DNA from: Pedobacter changchengzhani
Lineage (GTDB): Bacteria; Bacteroidota; Bacteroidia; Sphingobacteriales; Sphingobacteriaceae
Direction: 5' to 3'
Length of the DNA: 64,000 bases
Assembly: GCF_004354365.1 (NCBI RefSeq)
Contig: NZ_SJCY01000003.1
Location: 248,001-312,000 of the forward strand
Numbering within the stretch: position 1 is the stretch's first letter; the number at the start of each line of letters is the position of its first letter. The notes beneath the pieces were generated by a model that saw only the letters and a list, made by a program, of their open reading frames with translations, had not been told where the DNA came from and ran no database searches. The position numbers and the translations under genes were made by a program. Shown piece by piece: positions 50,750 through 59,851 of the stretch.

Positions 50750-50927
50750 AAAATGAGATTAGGTTATTGTTATAAAGATAGTTTACTAATTGTTAATGCC
50801 TAAATCTTCAGACAAAAAGCTAAAGTAGAAACTTGAAAAAATACAGCTCATAACAAAGAATGTTGTTAAAAGGTAATATTTAAATTCGATTTTTTGCTAT
50901 TTTGAACGCTCATCCTCAGGTTTTTAA

Positions 50928-52760
50928 TTAGCATTTTATTTCACTTTCTACTACTGCGCTAACACCAGTAAGTTGTTTTATTTTAGCGAATAATTGCTCG
51001 GGATCAAATGGTTTTGGTAAAACATCATTAATGCCTGCCAACAGGTTTTTCTCTATTACAGCATCGTTAACATCCGCCGTAATGGCGATAATTGGTGTAC
51101 TTGCTTTAACTTTATCATCTAAATTACGTATGCAAACCGTCGCCTCATAGCCATCCATTTCCGGCATGTAGAGATCCATTAATATAACATCGTAATTGTT
51201 TTCCTCAACCTTTGTTAAGGCAATTCTACCGTTCTCAGCAACATCCGGCACAACATTCCAGCGTTCTAATGTCTTTTTAATAACCAAAATATTTACCAGA
51301 TTATCTTCGGCTACCAAAATTTTAAGGTGCGAAAGTTCTGTTTTCCCGTTATCGGTTTCTTTAAAGTTTTGGGTGCTAACCTGCTGATAATTAAAATTTA
51401 TATTAAAAGAAATTCTAGTGCCTACGTTTGGCTTGCTCAATAAGCTAATTTTGCTACCAAACATATTTAACACTTTTTTTACAATAGTTAAGCCAAGTCC
51501 GGTGCCGCCGTAATTTCTATTAATACTGGGCGTGGCTTGCACGTAAGCCTCAAATATATTTTCTTGTCTTTCTGTTTCTACACCTATTCCAGTATCCTCA
51601 ACAATGAACATTACGTCCATCATGTTGGCATCAATTTGCTGTACTTTAACGGTTAAACTGATGCTTCCTTTACCTGTAAATTTAACGGCATTGTTTAGCA
51701 AGTTTGATAAAACCTGCGTTAAGCGAGTTGGGTCGCTTATCACATATTTATTTTTTAGAATTTCATCTATATGCAGCGATAAATGGAGCAATTTTTCCTC
51801 GGCTTTTAATTTAATACTCGAAAAATTACTCTGTATCAGCGCAGAAATATCAAAAGCAAAATTTTCTAACCTTGCTTTATCTGATGAAAATTTATTGAAA
51901 TCTAGAATATTGTTTACCAATAATAAAAGGTTCTCTGCAGAAAACTTTAATACAGCGAGATTTTCCTCTTGGTCTTCGCGCGGGTTTTGAAGTAATAGTG
52001 CGTTCGATATGCCAATTACGCCGTTTAATGGCGTGCGTAACTCATGCGACATTGTGGATAGAAACTCCATCCTCGCGTTAGATAGATTTTCAACATCGTG
52101 CAAGCTGGTTTTAAGTTTCTCGTTAATTTCGTTCAGTGCATTTTTGGTGTTTGTTAAACTAACGAAGTTTTTGTTAAAAGTTTTAAAGAAATAATATTGA
52201 AGAAATGTAATAAACACGAAATTATAATAGGTTGCAAAAATGTAGGTAAGCTGACTAACCTCATGTGGACCTGTGCCAATGTAGAAGTAATTTTTATTGT
52301 CTATAGCGGTGTAAATCATCACCGGCAGGATATTTATGATGGAGTAAAACCAACCCCATTTTAAGCCATGCATGTAAAAACTGAGCAAAATACCTAGCCA
52401 AACAAATTGTATGGTTTCTAAATTTACATTTTGAACATATATAGAAATATTAGTGTAAACACCTAATGTGCAAACAATAAGTATTACGTGTGATGCGATT
52501 TTCCAAGCATGAGTAAAATACGTTATCGCGATAAGTGAAATCGTAATTACAAAAACTATACTTACTCTTATTAAATGCAATTTTTCGCCCGCAATGAAGT
52601 AAGATATCGTCAGTACGCCCGTAAACAGAAGATAGCATACCAAAATGTAAGATAGCATTCTGATTCTTGCGCGATTGATGGGGTTAGGTTCTTTAATTAG
52701 GAAGTGATTAAAAATCCCACCAATTTTATTGAACGCTAAAGATATTAAGTTAGATTGCAT
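50928..52760 (-). CDS. Hybrid sensor histidine kinase with receiver domain
   Basis: A 610-residue membrane kinase. About six transmembrane helices (residues ~30-190), a short coiled linker, HisKA with MSHELRTPLNGVIG (His ~237), HATPase_c (NLLNNAVKF, DTGIGV, GGTGLGLTIV) and a C-terminal receiver with ILVAEDNLVN and DVILMDLYMPEMDG (Asp ~527). The helices may themselves be the sensor, as there is no large periplasmic domain. A TTG seven codons upstream is possible but ATG 52760 is preferred. No regulator lies beside it. Confidence 0.93.
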   Translation of the reverse strand: MQSNLISLAFNKIGGIFNHFLIKEPNPINRARIRMLSYILVCYLLFTGVLTISYFIAGEKLHLIRVSIVFVITISLIAITYFTHAWKIASHVILIVCTLGVYTNISIYVQNVNLETIQFVWLGILLSFYMHGLKWGWFYSIINILPVMIYTAIDNKNYFYIGTGPHEVSQLTYIFATYYNFVFITFLQYYFFKTFNKNFVSLTNTKNALNEINEKLKTSLHDVENLSNARMEFLSTMSHELRTPLNGVIGISNALLLQNPREDQEENLAVLKFSAENLLLLVNNILDFNKFSSDKARLENFAFDISALIQSNFSSIKLKAEEKLLHLSLHIDEILKNKYVISDPTRLTQVLSNLLNNAVKFTGKGSISLTVKVQQIDANMMDVMFIVEDTGIGVETERQENIFEAYVQATPSINRNYGGTGLGLTIVKKVLNMFGSKISLLSKPNVGTRISFNINFNYQQVSTQNFKETDNGKTELSHLKILVAEDNLVNILVIKKTLERWNVVPDVAENGRIALTKVEENNYDVILMDLYMPEMDGYEATVCIRNLDDKVKASTPIIAITADVNDAVIEKNLLAGINDVLPKPFDPEQLFAKIKQLTGVSAVVESEIKC

Positions 52761-52939
52761 AAGGGGTATAATACTCCGCAAGCAAGATACAACAAAATTT
52801 AAGATTTTTAAAAAATAGGTTTTTGGTTTCTGCGAAATGTTTGCTCAAACTAAGGTAGTTAAGTGAGTTTGGGAAGGGTTTGTACGACGACTTGTTATAG
52901 GTTTGCTTTCATTTTTTTATTTGGTGGTGTTTTACAATA

Positions 52940-53034
52940 CCGAGGTTTCGGGATGATTTGCTTTCATTCTTTGAAATACTGATATTTAGCAATCCCGAAG
53001 TTTCGGGATGATTTGCTTTCACATTTTGAAATAC
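52940..53034. repeat. Two 40-nt direct repeats with a CCCGAAGTTTCGGG palindrome
   Basis: 52940-52979 and 52995-53034 share CCGAGGTTTCGGGATGATTT (second copy CCGAAGTTTCGGG...), GCTTTCA and TTTGAAATAC, at a 55-nt period; a partial GGTTTGCTTTCATTTTTT precedes them. They lie in the 616-nt gap between the hybrid kinase (divergent) and rpmE2. The remaining gap shows a possible stem near 53,141-53,160 (AAAACCTGGAGGTTTTCCAG) but no gene. Confidence 0.75.
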
Positions 53035-53376
53035 AATCACAATAAGGATTATTCCGTTGTGAAAACATTTAAGGTGGGGATCATATCCTCGCCTTCTTTT
53101 TTGCCTTAAATTTTTCGCCAGTCTAACTTTTTTACAAAAAACCTGGAGGTTTTCCAGCTTTAACTAAAATGCGACTAATGATATAAGTTTCAGCGTCAAT
53201 TTTAGCGTTCTAAAATATTTAATTTTCAGTTTGCAAATCAGAAATAAATTTAAGATATTTGCATCCTCTAAAACAGAGATAGAAAAGATAAATAGAAAAT
53301 ATCATTACCGTTGTTGCCAGCAAATTGCAAAAATGTTTTTTGATTTTTCACCCAAATAACTTAAAATAATATTACA

Positions 53377-53625
53377 ATGAAAAAAGATTTGCACCCAACA
53401 ACTTACAGACCAGTTGTTTTCAAGGATATGTCTAACGAATATGCTTTCTTAACAAAATCTTGTGTAGAGACTAAGGAAACTGTTAAATGGGAAGATGGTA
53501 ATGAGTATCCTCTATATAAATTAGAGATTTCTCACATGTCGCACCCTTTTTATACTGGTAAAATGAAATTGGTTGATACTGCAGGACGTATCGATAAATT
53601 CAAAAACCGTTACGCTAAGAAATAA
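53377..53625 (+). CDS. rpmE2: Type B 50S ribosomal protein L31
   Basis: An 82-residue protein starting [20 protein letters not shown], with [25 protein letters not shown] in part near the end. It lacks the CxxC zinc pairs of the L31 A form, which is the mark of the C-minus type B paralogue. Type B L31 replaces the zinc form when zinc is scarce, but in Bacteroidota it is usually the only copy. A terminator follows at 53650-53684. Confidence 0.96.
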   Translation: MKKDLHPTTYRPVVFKDMSNEYAFLTKSCVETKETVKWEDGNEYPLYKLEISHMSHPFYTGKMKLVDTAGRIDKFKNRYAKK

Positions 53626-53649
53626 TTTAGCAATAAAAAAACATTTTTT

Positions 53650-53684
53650 AAAGTCCCTTTGCCAAAAGCATCGGGACTTTTTTT
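53650..53684 (+). terminator. Intrinsic terminator of rpmE2
   Basis: Stem AAAGTCCC / GGGACTTT (53650-53657, 53673-53680), 15-nt loop, followed by T residues; 25 nt after the stop. Confidence 0.8.
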
Positions 53685-53779
53685 ATTTTTGTAGCTTATG
53701 ACACCATCATAATTTTGCGCATTTAAAAAAATAAATAAATTATGATAGCTTCATTACCATTGAAACCGACTTTATACCA

Positions 53780-54949
53780 ATGAAAATCAATTTATTTGAT
53801 GATTCGTCTTGGCACTCGCTTAGACCACTTACCTTCACCAGGCCAGTAGCCGATTTAAGAATAGGCATTTTAACAATCGCAGAGAAATGGGGCAAACATC
53901 TAAATGCAGATTTTGGCTACATTACTCAAGATTATCTTTCGATAAAATATGCACCCAAATCAGCATCCATTTTTATAAATGGTTCTGTTTGTCCGAATGA
54001 AACTTTGCTAGATGCTGTACAAAATCTAAAACATGGGCAGGCGATTTACGCCAACCAACTTTGTTTGGCTTTTAAAACCGAAGGAGATTTTACGAGCCAA
54101 CCCAATATAGAAAAATTTGATAAAGTGATTTTTGATGCTGATTTTGTAAGGATCGAATTTGCAGAAGATATTTTTAAATGGAATCCGAACGAAATTAGAG
54201 AAGATTTTAAATTGATTACCAAGGGCAGAACATCAGCATCTTTGAGCTCCACTAATACTTTTCTAGGAGATAATATTTTTGTTGAGGAAGGTGCCGAAGC
54301 AGAATGTGCTATTTTTAACAGTAAGCTTGGTCCAATTTACTTGGGTAAAAACAGCGAAGTGTGGGAGGGAAGCATCGTGCGCGGTTCATTTGCGCTTTGC
54401 GAAAACTCCTCATTAAAAATGGGGGCGAAAATTTATTCGGGCACAACTATTGGTCCGCATAGCCGTGTAGGTGGCGAAGTAAATAATTCGGTTATTTGGG
54501 GTTATTCATCCAAAGGGCACGAAGGTTATTTAGGCAACTCGGTTTTAGGGCAATGGTGCAACATCGGCGCAGATACCAATAACTCTAACCTTAAAAATAA
54601 TTATGCTGAGGTTAAGTTGTGGGATTACGATAAAAAAGGTTTCCGTAAAACGGGACTGCAATTTTGTGGATTAATTATGGCCGATCATGCTAAATGTGGC
54701 ATTAACACCATGTTTAACACTGGAACTGTAGCGGGTGTAAGCGCAAATGTTTTTGGTGCTGGCTTTCCACGAAATTTTATTCCTGATTTTGCTTGGGGCG
54801 GCGCGCATGGTTTTGAAGTGTACACGCTAAAGAAAATGTTCGAAACTGCCGAAAAAGTATATGCCCGTAAAGACTCGAGTTTTGACGAAATTGAAAAAGA
54901 AATTTTAACAAAAGTTTTTGAATTAACGAGTGAATATAGACCTTTTTAG
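53780..54949 (+). CDS. GlmU-like putative sugar nucleotidyltransferase
   Basis: A 389-residue protein. The N-terminal part (MKINLFDDSSWHSLRPLTFT, RPVADLRIGILTIAEKW) is the distinctive start of the Bacteroidota GlmU-related family, and the C-terminal half is a left-handed beta-helix with hexapeptide repeats (NSKLGPIYLGKNSEVWEGSIVRG in part, GTTIGPHSRVGGEVNNS). GlmU makes UDP-GlcNAc; the nucleotidyl GGxGT loop of true GlmU is not present here, so the reaction is uncertain. tpiA, prmA and mpl follow on the same strand. Confidence 0.85.
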   Translation: MKINLFDDSSWHSLRPLTFTRPVADLRIGILTIAEKWGKHLNADFGYITQDYLSIKYAPKSASIFINGSVCPNETLLDAVQNLKHGQAIYANQLCLAFKTEGDFTSQPNIEKFDKVIFDADFVRIEFAEDIFKWNPNEIREDFKLITKGRTSASLSSTNTFLGDNIFVEEGAEAECAIFNSKLGPIYLGKNSEVWEGSIVRGSFALCENSSLKMGAKIYSGTTIGPHSRVGGEVNNSVIWGYSSKGHEGYLGNSVLGQWCNIGADTNNSNLKNNYAEVKLWDYDKKGFRKTGLQFCGLIMADHAKCGINTMFNTGTVAGVSANVFGAGFPRNFIPDFAWGGAHGFEVYTLKKMFETAEKVYARKDSSFDEIEKEILTKVFELTSEYRPF

Positions 54950-55006
54950 AAAGTTGAAAGGTTGAAGGGTTGGAAGGTTGAAGGTCGGAAAGTTGAAAGG
55001 TAAAGT
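54950..55006. repeat. Degenerate GGTTGAA tandem repeat after the GlmU-like gene
   Basis: GAAAGTTGAAAGGTTGAAGG, GTTGGAAGGTTGAAGG and TCGGAAAGTTGAAAGG follow each other directly after the stop codon, a purine-rich 8-11-nt degenerate repeat. Confidence 0.8.
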
Positions 55007-55089
55007 TCGGAATTTTTGCGCTTGTAAACATTTAAACTTTACAACATTCAAACATTGATAACAATAAGAAATAACAATAAAAAAATATA

Positions 55090-55851
55090 ATGAGAAAGAA
55101 AATTGTAGCAGGTAACTGGAAAATGAATTTAGATTATAACGAAGGCGTTTCGTTATTTAGCGAAATTGTAAACATGGTTAAAGATGAGCGCAAAGGCGAT
55201 CAAATTGCCATCATTTGTTCTCCATTTATTCATTTAAACAGTTTAGCAAAATTGGGTGGAAACGACGTAAAAATTGGTGCTCAGAATATTCATGATAAAG
55301 AAAACGGTGCCTATACAGGTGAAATTTCTGCTAAAATGGTAAAATCTGTTGGTGCAGAATATGTTATTTTAGGTCACTCAGAACGCAGACAATACCAGGC
55401 AGAAAGTGATGAACTTTTAGCCTCGAAAACTAAAATTGCGTTGGCTCATGGTTTAACACCAATTTTTTGCATCGGCGAAACTTTAGATGAACGCAATAAC
55501 GGAAGTTACTATGAAGTGTTGAAAAAACAATTGGTACACGGTATTTTCAGTTTAACTGAAACAGATTTTAGAAAGTTAGTAATTGCTTATGAGCCAGTTT
55601 GGGCTATTGGTACAGGTTTAACGGCTTCGCCAGAGCAAGCGCAAGATATTCATGCTTTTATCCGCAGTGAAATTGAAGCAAATTATGGCTTTAATGTGGC
55701 TGATGATACTACAATTTTATACGGAGGAAGTTGCAATCCATCAAATGCAGCAACGTTGTTCGCTCAGAAAGATATTGATGGCGGTTTAATTGGTGGTGCA
55801 TCGTTAAAGTCTCGCGATTTTACAGACATTATTAAAGCATTAAATAGCTAA
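55090..55851 (+). CDS. tpiA: Triosephosphate isomerase
   Basis: A 253-residue TIM barrel. GNWKMN holds the catalytic Lys, GHSERR the His (about 96), YEPVWAIGTG the Glu (about 167) in the phosphate-loop lid, and GGSCNPSNA the phosphate site. It interconverts dihydroxyacetone phosphate and glyceraldehyde 3-phosphate. Length is normal. The prmA start follows its stop with no gap. Confidence 0.97.
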   Translation: MRKKIVAGNWKMNLDYNEGVSLFSEIVNMVKDERKGDQIAIICSPFIHLNSLAKLGGNDVKIGAQNIHDKENGAYTGEISAKMVKSVGAEYVILGHSERRQYQAESDELLASKTKIALAHGLTPIFCIGETLDERNNGSYYEVLKKQLVHGIFSLTETDFRKLVIAYEPVWAIGTGLTASPEQAQDIHAFIRSEIEANYGFNVADDTTILYGGSCNPSNAATLFAQKDIDGGLIGGASLKSRDFTDIIKALNS

Positions 55852-56697
55852 ATGCAGTACATAAAAGCAATATTTACATTTAAAAGTATCGAAGACTATC
55901 AACAGGATTTGCTTATTAGCGATTTGGCAGATTTGGGCTTTGATACTTTTGAAGATAGTGAGCAAGGTTTTACTGCCTTCGTTGTCGCAACAAATTTTAA
56001 CGAAGAGGGCTTAAAAGATTTACTTTCTGGTTACACTGAAGATTTTTCTACAACATATACGTTAGAAAACGTTGCCGATGAAAACTGGAATGCAGCGTGG
56101 GAGAAGAATTTTAGTCCGCTTATTGTGGATGACGTTTGTTATGTGCGGGCTACCTTTCACCAGCCTCAACCATCATATCCTTACGAAATTATTATTGATC
56201 CGAAAATGGCTTTCGGTACGGGTCATCATCAAACCACCACCATGGTTATGCAGTATATTTTAGTGGCTGATGTTAAAGACAAAGCCATTCTGGATATGGG
56301 TTGCGGAACCGGTATTTTAGCCATTTTAGCAGCAAAACTTGGTGCTAAAAGTTTGGTGGCAATTGATTATGATGATATTTGCTATGAAAGCACTTTAGAA
56401 AACGCTGCATTAAATAATGTAAATAATCTAACTGCGCTTTGCGGAAGTAAAGAAGTGATACCGAATGAAGAATTTGATGTGATTTTTGCGAACATTAACC
56501 GAAATATATTGCTCGATCAAATTCATCGCTATGCGGAAGTACTAAAAAAAGGCGGAAAAATATTTTTTAGTGGCTTTTATTTAAACCCTGATTTGGGTAT
56601 GATTAAAGAAGAATGTGTTAAATACGGAATAGAATATTTCGATCATAAACAAAATGGCGATTGGGTTGCCGCACAGTTTGTTAAACAAATTAGCTAA
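55852..56697 (+). CDS. prmA: Ribosomal protein L11 methyltransferase
   Basis: A 281-residue SAM-dependent methyltransferase. The N-terminal substrate-recognition domain ends near DENWNAAWEKNFSP; MAFGTGHHQTT, DMGCGTGILAI (about residues 148-158) and FANINRNIL (the NxNR-type catalytic motif) are typical of PrmA, which trimethylates L11. It begins at the base after the tpiA stop. Confidence 0.96.
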   Translation: MQYIKAIFTFKSIEDYQQDLLISDLADLGFDTFEDSEQGFTAFVVATNFNEEGLKDLLSGYTEDFSTTYTLENVADENWNAAWEKNFSPLIVDDVCYVRATFHQPQPSYPYEIIIDPKMAFGTGHHQTTTMVMQYILVADVKDKAILDMGCGTGILAILAAKLGAKSLVAIDYDDICYESTLENAALNNVNNLTALCGSKEVIPNEEFDVIFANINRNILLDQIHRYAEVLKKGGKIFFSGFYLNPDLGMIKEECVKYGIEYFDHKQNGDWVAAQFVKQIS

Positions 56698-56726
56698 TTA
56701 GCTAATTAATAAATTTGCTAATTATA

Positions 56727-58079
56727 ATGAGAATACATTTTATAGCAATTGGCGGTAGTGCGATGCACAATTTAGCCATCGCTTTGTATAAAAAAGGGTT
56801 TGAAGTTTCTGGTTCGGATGATGTGGTTTTTGAACCAGCGAAATCTCGATTGGATAAATACGGGTTATTGCCAGCAACAATGGGCTGGGATGAAAGCCGA
56901 ATTTCGACTGTACTTGATGCTGTTATTTTGGGGATGCATGCAAGAATTGATAATCCAGAATTATTGAAAGCACAAGAACTCGGTGTGAAAATTTACTCCT
57001 ACCCCGAATATATTTACGAACAGAGCAAAGATAAATTGCGTGTTGTAATTGGTGGTAGCCATGGTAAAACTACCATTACCAGCATGATTTTGCATGTATT
57101 AAATTATTGTAAACGCGATTTTGATTACTTGGTGGGCGCCCAGTTAGCAGGGTTTGAAACGATGGTAAAGGTAACAGACGAAGCGCCGATAATGATTATT
57201 GAAGGAGACGAATATTTGGCCTCACCGATTGATAGACGACCAAAATTTCATCTTTATAAAGCTAATATTGCTGTAATTAGTGGCATCGCTTGGGATCACA
57301 TCAATGTTTTTCCTACTTACGCTGATTACACGCATCAGTTTGATAAATTTATTAATACCATTGAAAGTGGTGGTACGCTCATTTATTGTGAAGCCGATGC
57401 AGATTTAAAGGAAATTGTTGACGCCTCAAAAGCTACTGTTCATAAAATAGCTTACGGCATTCCAGCCCACCGTATTGAAAGTGGAATTACTTATTTATTA
57501 CCAGCCAATACGCCACTGCAAATTTTTGGAGATCATAATTTAATGAATTTGAATGCTGCGAAATTAGTTTGTAGTCAACTTTCAATTCATGCTGATGATT
57601 TCGATCTGGCAATTGCGTCTTTTACAGGTGCATCGAAACGTCTTGAGGTAATTGCTGCGGATGATTTAACCAATGTTTACAAAGATTTTGCACATTCTCC
57701 ATCGAAATTAACAGCGACTATTAATGCGGTAAAGGCACAATTTGCAAACCGTAAGCTAATTGCCTGCATTGAGTTACACACGTTTAGCAGTTTAAATAAG
57801 GATTTTTTAACGGAGTACGCAGGGGCGATGGATCAAGCAGACGACGCCATCGTTTTCATAGACATCAAATCGTTCGAGCAGAAAAGGATGACGCCTTTTT
57901 CTGAGGATGACGTGCAACACGCATTTGCAAACCCAAACCTGAAATTTTTTAATGATGCCGCTAAACTAAAAGAATACTTGTTAAGTTTAAATTACAAAAA
58001 TGCCAACTTGTTGATGATGAGTTCGGGCAACTATGCAGGGTTTGATTTACCAGCTTTAGCAGCTATGCTAAAGCGGTAA
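56727..58079 (+). CDS. mpl: UDP-N-acetylmuramate:L-Ala-gamma-D-Glu-meso-DAP ligase (Mpl)
   Basis: A 450-residue Mur ligase. IHFIAIGGSAMHNLAIAL is the N-terminal Rossmann start, GGSHGKTTITSM the ATP loop, IEGDEYLASPIDRRPKF and FGDHNLMNLNAA the central motifs, and DFAHSPSKLTATINAV the C-terminal domain. Mpl joins recycled murein tripeptide to UDP-MurNAc. The DEYLASPIDRRPKF stretch separates it from MurC. The ATG at 56727 is preferred to a TTG four codons upstream. It lies 29 nt after prmA. Confidence 0.95.
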   Translation: MRIHFIAIGGSAMHNLAIALYKKGFEVSGSDDVVFEPAKSRLDKYGLLPATMGWDESRISTVLDAVILGMHARIDNPELLKAQELGVKIYSYPEYIYEQSKDKLRVVIGGSHGKTTITSMILHVLNYCKRDFDYLVGAQLAGFETMVKVTDEAPIMIIEGDEYLASPIDRRPKFHLYKANIAVISGIAWDHINVFPTYADYTHQFDKFINTIESGGTLIYCEADADLKEIVDASKATVHKIAYGIPAHRIESGITYLLPANTPLQIFGDHNLMNLNAAKLVCSQLSIHADDFDLAIASFTGASKRLEVIAADDLTNVYKDFAHSPSKLTATINAVKAQFANRKLIACIELHTFSSLNKDFLTEYAGAMDQADDAIVFIDIKSFEQKRMTPFSEDDVQHAFANPNLKFFNDAAKLKEYLLSLNYKNANLLMMSSGNYAGFDLPALAAMLKR

Positions 58080-58127
58080 TTTTTAACCACAGATAAAGAA
58101 TAGATAAACACAGATATTTTACGCATA

Positions 58128-58360
58128 AACTCCCCGCCTTATTTTCAAGGAGGGGGAGTGCTGGATTGTGGAGTGGCGGGGGTTGGTTTTTTTAAAAGAC
58201 CTATTAAAATTCTCGCCTGTGCGGGAAAGACGCATATTTTTTGGCTTTTTCAACTCCCCGCCTTATTTTCAAGGAGGGGGTGTGTTGGCTTGTGGAGTGG
58301 CGGGGGTGGTTTTTTTAAAAGCCCTGTTAAAATTCTTGCCTTTGCGGAAAAGACATTTAC
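58128..58360. repeat. Two tandem copies of a 124-nt intergenic element
   Basis: 58128-58251 and 58252-58360 both begin AACTCCCCGCCTTATTTTCA and contain GTGGAGTGGCGGGGG, TTTTTTTAAAAG and TTAAAATTCT at matching spacing. Each holds a hairpin CCCCGCCTT-ATTTTC-AAGGAGGGGG. They fill the gap 58080-58372 after mpl. A TTAACCACAGATAAAG sequence precedes them (58083-58098). Confidence 0.85.
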
Positions 58361-58372
58361 CTCTTAAACTTC

Positions 58373-59491
58373 CTAAAAAATCTTCCTCAACGTTAAATGC
58401 TTTTTGCCAAAAGTTGCACCTGTCGCTTGATGAATCGCTAACATTTTATCGTTAAAATCGCCCACCCAGCTTAATTCCAGTTCTTTATATTGATTTTTTG
58501 GCAATACATATTCACCCAGTTGAATAAACAGTACCGATTCTAAACCATGCTTTTGAAATTTTGGTTTTGTGCCCATTACGATAGCACGCATTCTATTTAC
58601 GCCTTTCCAACGCCTGTAAGCAAATTGCAGTTTTTGTATTAATCCTAATTTGCCATTAAAACCTTTAATCATTTGGTTGGCATCGGGAATAAGCACCACA
58701 AAAGATGCAGGCTCGCCGTTAAAATATGCAAACTGAATCAAATGCTCGTCCATTATGGGCTCCATGCTTTTAAAGCTTTGTTGTAGAGTTTCCTTTTTTA
58801 TAGGTACAAAATTTTCGAAATCTTGCCAGCCATCGTTATAAATTTCCATGAGATCGGAAATATATTTATCGGCATTGTTCTTATCGAAATATTCGAATGT
58901 GTAACCTGGCTTTTTTCTAACCCAATTGGCAATTTTGGTAAATCGCTCAGGGAAAGGAATTGTTAAGTTAATGTGATTGGTAATTTGTTCGTATTCGGTT
59001 ACAAAGCCGTAGGTATCGAAAAATTTCTGATAATAAGGGAAATTGTAATTCATACCGAAAGATGGAGGCGTAAAACCTTCTACCAATAAACCCCAAAAGC
59101 TATCATTCTCGCCGAAGTTAATTGGCCCATCCATGGCTTTCATACCATGCTCGGCCAGCCATTTTTGTGCGGTAGAAAATAGGAGGTGGGCTGCCTCTTG
59201 ATTCTCTATACATTCAAAAAAGCCCATCCCGCCAGTTGGTTGTTCATAACCTTGGGCTTTTTTGTCGTTTATAAACGCTGCAACTCTACCTATAAGTTTA
59301 CCATCAATGCTTTTTAAAACCCATCGTATGCATTTACCATGACTAAAAAAGCTGTTTTTTTTGGGATCAAAAACGTTTTCTATTTCGCTATCTAACGGGC
59401 AAATCCAATTTGGATCATTTTTATACAGCGTTTTTGGGACGTTTAAAAAATCATTTTTTAATGATGAATTAGTAACTTGGATAATTTGCAT
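58373..59491 (-). CDS. GNAT-like/YghO-type N-acetyltransferase-fold protein
   Basis: A 372-residue protein with a double GNAT-like layout: N-terminal LYKNDPNWICPLDSEIENVF in part and SIDGKLIGRVAAFIND, then AMDGPINFGENDSFWGLL and a C-terminal half with FAYFNGEPASFVVLIPDANQ and a final VLPKNQYKELELSWVGDFNDKM in part. This is the YghO-like family related to GNAT acetyltransferases; substrate unknown. It is followed by the tandem repeats and lies upstream of nothing obvious. Confidence 0.75.
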   Translation of the reverse strand: MQIIQVTNSSLKNDFLNVPKTLYKNDPNWICPLDSEIENVFDPKKNSFFSHGKCIRWVLKSIDGKLIGRVAAFINDKKAQGYEQPTGGMGFFECIENQEAAHLLFSTAQKWLAEHGMKAMDGPINFGENDSFWGLLVEGFTPPSFGMNYNFPYYQKFFDTYGFVTEYEQITNHINLTIPFPERFTKIANWVRKKPGYTFEYFDKNNADKYISDLMEIYNDGWQDFENFVPIKKETLQQSFKSMEPIMDEHLIQFAYFNGEPASFVVLIPDANQMIKGFNGKLGLIQKLQFAYRRWKGVNRMRAIVMGTKPKFQKHGLESVLFIQLGEYVLPKNQYKELELSWVGDFNDKMLAIHQATGATFGKKHLTLRKIF

Positions 59492-59508
59492 CGGTACGTT
59501 TTTAAATT

Positions 59509-59542
59509 AAAAAGCATCCTACCCATCGGGCGGATGCTTTTT
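59509..59542 (-). terminator. Intrinsic terminator of the acidic small protein gene
   Basis: Perfect 11-bp stem AAAAAGCATCC / GGATGCTTTTT (59509-59519, 59532-59542) with a 12-nt loop; on the minus strand it ends in T residues, 25 nt after the stop at 59567. Confidence 0.85.
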
Positions 59543-59566
59543 CAAAGGTATATAATTATTTAAAAA

Positions 59567-59764
59567 TTAATAATCGTCATCGTCGTCATCATCGAAATTT
59601 TCGAAATTATCTAAATCATCCAATGGTAGATCAAAATCATCATCCTCTTCTACAACTGGTTTTTTAGCCGGACTAGAATTTTCTGAATCTTCATCAAATT
59701 CATCTTCGTCACTTACCTGTTTTTTAATAGGTGCTTTTGTTGGGACTTTCTTTGGGGTTTTCAT
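59567..59764 (-). CDS. Small intrinsically acidic protein with poly-Asp tail
   Basis: A 65-residue protein with a basic first third (MKTPKKVPTKAPIKKQ), then almost only Asp, Glu, Ser and Phe (DEDEFDEDSENSS, DDDFDLPLDDLDNFENF) and a run of seven Asp before the final Tyr. The charge split suggests a disordered linker or a nucleic-acid mimic; no family is recognised. A strong terminator follows, and it starts 87 nt after scpB, so it may belong to the scpB transcript. Confidence 0.65.
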   Translation of the reverse strand: MKTPKKVPTKAPIKKQVSDEDEFDEDSENSSPAKKPVVEEDDDFDLPLDDLDNFENFDDDDDDDY

Positions 59765-59851
59765 ACACAAAATTAAAAAATGCTTTTATACTTTAAAAAT
59801 ACAAAAAATCTTTTTCTATTAAAGAACTGATTTACAAAAAAAATAAAAATA

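Noticed and set aside
58158..58455. Two overlapping plus-strand frames after mpl
   Set aside because: They consist of the 124-nt tandem repeat read in two frames and then antisense of the GNAT-like gene.
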